Below are positions 56,130 to 58,523 of a DNA stretch of 58,523 nucleotides, piece after piece (positions within the stretch are counted from its first letter, which is position 1; every line of letters starts with the position of its first letter). The translations under genes were made by a program, and so were the position numbers. Origin of the DNA: Actinomortierella ambigua (taxonomy: Eukaryota > Mortierellomycota > Mortierellomycetes > Mortierellales > Mortierellaceae); assembly GCA_016098155.1 (NCBI GenBank), contig JAAAJB010000167.1, positions 1 through 58,523 on the forward strand. The letters are read 5' to 3'. The notes under the pieces were generated by a model. That model made no database searches, was not told where the DNA came from, and worked only from the letters and a program-made list of their open reading frames with translations.

Positions 56130-58523
56130 ATGGGCGAGTGAATGGGAGACATTCTGCGCTGTCCAGCGTTACTGAGCATGCTGCCAATACTCTCCATGGC
56201 TGAACCCGTCGGGCTAGATCCATGCATGGACATGTACAAGCCAAGGCGCGCCGGAGTTGGTGGAGAAGGCGTAGGGGAGGGAATGTCATCTGCCAGGCCC
56301 ATAGGGCCGGCATAGATAGGTGTACCTCCACTGCCATCACGCGACAGATACTGGCCGAATCGCTGGCTACGGGATGAGGGCGAGGATGCTGACGCTGGAC
56401 TGAGAGAGCCCTTGTCGCGGCTCGAGCGAGGGGCCACAGGGGATTGGCTGCTGCCTTTGTGCTCCCTGATGCGCCCCCCGCCACCAACTGCTGCTTTTGG
56501 AGATGATGAGGGTGAGGAAAAGCTGGGCTTGAGCGAGGAAGGCGGTGGCTGGCTAGAACTGCCACCCCCGCTGCTGTTGCTACCGCCAGCAACTGGTGAC
56601 CAGCCCATCGCAGATGAGGTCGTTGTTGACAAGGGTGATGAGCGCTGCTTGTTGCTCGCTATTGCAGACGGCGACGTGCGGGGAAATCCCTCAGAAGGAG
56701 CGAATTGGGTGCCGGTGCTGCTGCTGGGGCTGGTAGTGGTGGCGGTGGCGGCGTGTCTTGCCATTGTTGGTACCATCGAGGAGGAGGAGGAGGAGGAGGA
56801 GGAGGTTGCTGTTGAAATTGGGGAGTACACTCCTGCAGCAAGGACATCCCCCGAGAGAGATCGCCCCTGTCCTGCCGATGGCAGTGTTCTTGCTCCTGTT
56901 TGTATCCCTCTTGTGGGACTATGCCCCTGTTCTCCCCCTTGTCTCCCCTGTATTGACACTGAATCGTCTTGTTGTTGTTGTTGTTTTTGATGCTGTTGTC
57001 CCTGTAGAGTTCCTACTCCTAGTGCTAAACCTGCCCCAAGCCCTGGCCCTGACCCTGACCCTGACCCTGTGCCCGACTCGAACGAGTTTGACCGCCTAAA
57101 CGACGGCGATGACGATGACGACGACGAAGACGAAGACCACTCTGCAACTGCTTCTCCACATCGTCCTTCACCTCCGTGTTCATGTCGTGCAACAAAAGCG
57201 CGTGTCTCATCCATTACTGCCCTCTCACCCGAGAAAGACTGGGGGACACGGCCGACGTCTCTACATTCCTCAGAAACGGCCGTTTGCTGGCCATGCGCCA
57301 AAAAAGACGAACCAGACGACGGCGTCGTGGTAGCAGGAGACGCACCGAATGCCGCATGATTGTTGAGGCTGCTGTTGTTATCATCTACCGTCAAGGTGCG
57401 GTTAGAATGGTTGCTGCTATCGTGGCGGCGGTCTAAGAGCGATTTTTTTTTTTTTGTTAACCGAAAGGGATGGGTGGAATGGGGTAAGTACCCCCATTCT
57501 GCATTGATACAACATACACACATTCCCCCCTCTCCTCCTCCTCCTCTCTCTCACACACACACAAACACCCACAAACAGACTATAGCTCTCTCTCTCTGTC
57601 TCTCTCTCTCTCTGTCTCTCTCTCTCTCTGTCTCTCTCTCTCTCTCTCTTTCTGTCTCCCTCTGTCTGTCTGTCTCCTCCTCTCTTTCTCTCTCTTGTTT
57701 TGCTGAAACCAATTTGCTCTCCCCTTCTCAACCTCTCTTTCTCTCTGCCTGTCTCAATATCCCTCTATCTCTCTTCCGACCTCCAGGTTTCTTGTCATCT
57801 TTTTTAGTGAGATCCACGTCACCTTTGACTAGCATGCTACCCATCATGGCGACAGGCGCTGTGGCGGTAGCAGCGGTCGTATTGGATGAAGATCCTGCTG
57901 CTGTTAAAGCTGAAGCTGCCGATGCTGTCGCACCAGGTGTTACCGATACGGTCGTCATGTCGTTATGCAGAGTGCTGTGCTGGTGGTGATAGTGAGCTGG
58001 CTGGGAACGTAGTTGGGACATGGACGATGACGACGACGACGACGATGATGATGATGATGACGGTGCTAAGAAGGGGTGAGTAGAGAGGTCGGCGTCGACG
58101 TCGGTGGTGGTGGTGTTGGTGGTAGTGGAAATGGAAGAGGAAGAAAAGGAGGAGAAGGAAAGAGGAAGAGGAAGAGCAGAACAAGGAAAGGAGGAAGAGA
58201 AGGTATCCCGACAGTCCTGGGAAGATGAAGAAGAGGAGAAGGAAGGAAAAGGAAGAGAAGAGCGAGGAGAAGAAGAACGAGGAGAGTGGCCTGGAGGAAG
58301 GGAAGACAACAACGACGACGAGGTTGCTGCTGTTGCTGCTGCTGCTGCTGCTGCATCCCCTGAATCTGTACGCCCTGTGGTTGCATCGTCCGAAGCATTT
58401 CCCTGTCGTGGAGGGTTCCACAGTTGACCCTGCTGTTTCCTTTGATGTTGTTGTTGTCCATCACCCTCCTCTTCCTCTTCCTCTCTCTGATCCTGCTGCT
58501 GCTGCTGCTTCTGCTGTTGCTGT
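55853..58523 (-). CDS. Low-complexity protein of unknown function, N-terminus beyond right edge
   Basis: A minus-strand frame stays open without a start codon from the right edge to about 57781, then resumes in frame from a good acceptor at 57433 (exon from 57432) to a stop at 55853. The intron is roughly 350 bases of TC/GA repeats; its donor is uncertain (GTCGGA after 57781 or GTGACG further upstream both fit the phase). The upstream part has Gln runs, an acidic stretch, GQLWNPPRQGNASDDAT, then polyserine. The downstream part has Ser, Gly and Gln runs, SPTPSPPTPARLGLYMS, SAMESIGSMLS and the repeat SPIHSPIHSP. No domain is recognised; composition fits a transcription or signalling regulator, but that is a guess. 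The last 277 bases lie antisense to the seven-TM gene, so the true stop may differ. Confidence 0.55.
57530..57770. repeat. Pyrimidine microsatellite block, (TC)n and TGTC variants
   Basis: CTCTCTCTGTCTCTCTCTCT-type repeats fill this stretch on the plus strand. It lies within the proposed intron of the minus-strand gene at the right edge. Confidence 0.65.
58041..58062. repeat. GAT/GAC trinucleotide run (polyserine/Asp codons)
   Basis: GACGACGACGACGATGATGA on the plus strand is read as a Ser run on the minus strand in the right-edge gene. Confidence 0.55.

Overview
This window looks like a contig from a Mucoromycota fungus, most likely a Mortierella-type species. That placement is inference: genes carry short GT-AG introns of about 60-320 bases, proteins are rich in Gln, Ser and Asn runs, pyrimidine tracts sit before start codons, and membrane-anchored kelch proteins and eukaryotic LUD-domain proteins occur as tandem families. 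There are no rRNA, tRNA, CRISPR or prokaryotic features.

Left third (1-16.5 kb) is accessory and duplicated. Four paralogous kelch beta-propeller proteins, each with a signal peptide, four exons and one membrane helix, lie as two minus-strand copies (the first cut by the left edge) and two plus-strand copies, arranged around a LUD-domain gene. One copy has lost its ATG. Three more LUD genes and one decayed LUD pseudogene follow, with a shared upstream element. A 116-bp mariner-like MITE sits between the first two kelch genes.

Middle (17-37 kb) is conserved housekeeping DNA with tightly packed divergent and convergent pairs: an RPA-interacting-protein homologue beside the adenine DNA glycosylase MutY/MYH; COA6 (cytochrome oxidase assembly) beside mitochondrial ribosomal protein uL1m; the Cdc7 activator DBF4 beside a large ankyrin-DysF-FYVE-RING protein; then an NF-X1/FAP1-type zinc-finger protein with PAM2 and R3H motifs.

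Right third (38-58.5 kb) is signalling: a very large (about 3,190 aa) Rim15-type AGC kinase with a C2HC finger and a C-terminal receiver domain that keeps its phospho-acceptor Asp, a seven-transmembrane receptor-like protein with a long disordered tail, and a minus-strand low-complexity gene that runs off the right edge.

The gene models are mine, built by hand from reading frames, splice sites and, for the kelch and LUD families, comparison between paralogues. For ten genes complete within the window the assigned exons sum to a whole number of codons; the same holds for kelch copy C if it is counted from the ACA that replaces its ATG. The most interesting items are the ankyrin-DysF-FYVE-RING architecture, the Rim15 kinase with an intact receiver and repeated RSR(R/K)xS sites, the LUD array with its shared promoter element, and the kelch copy without a start codon.
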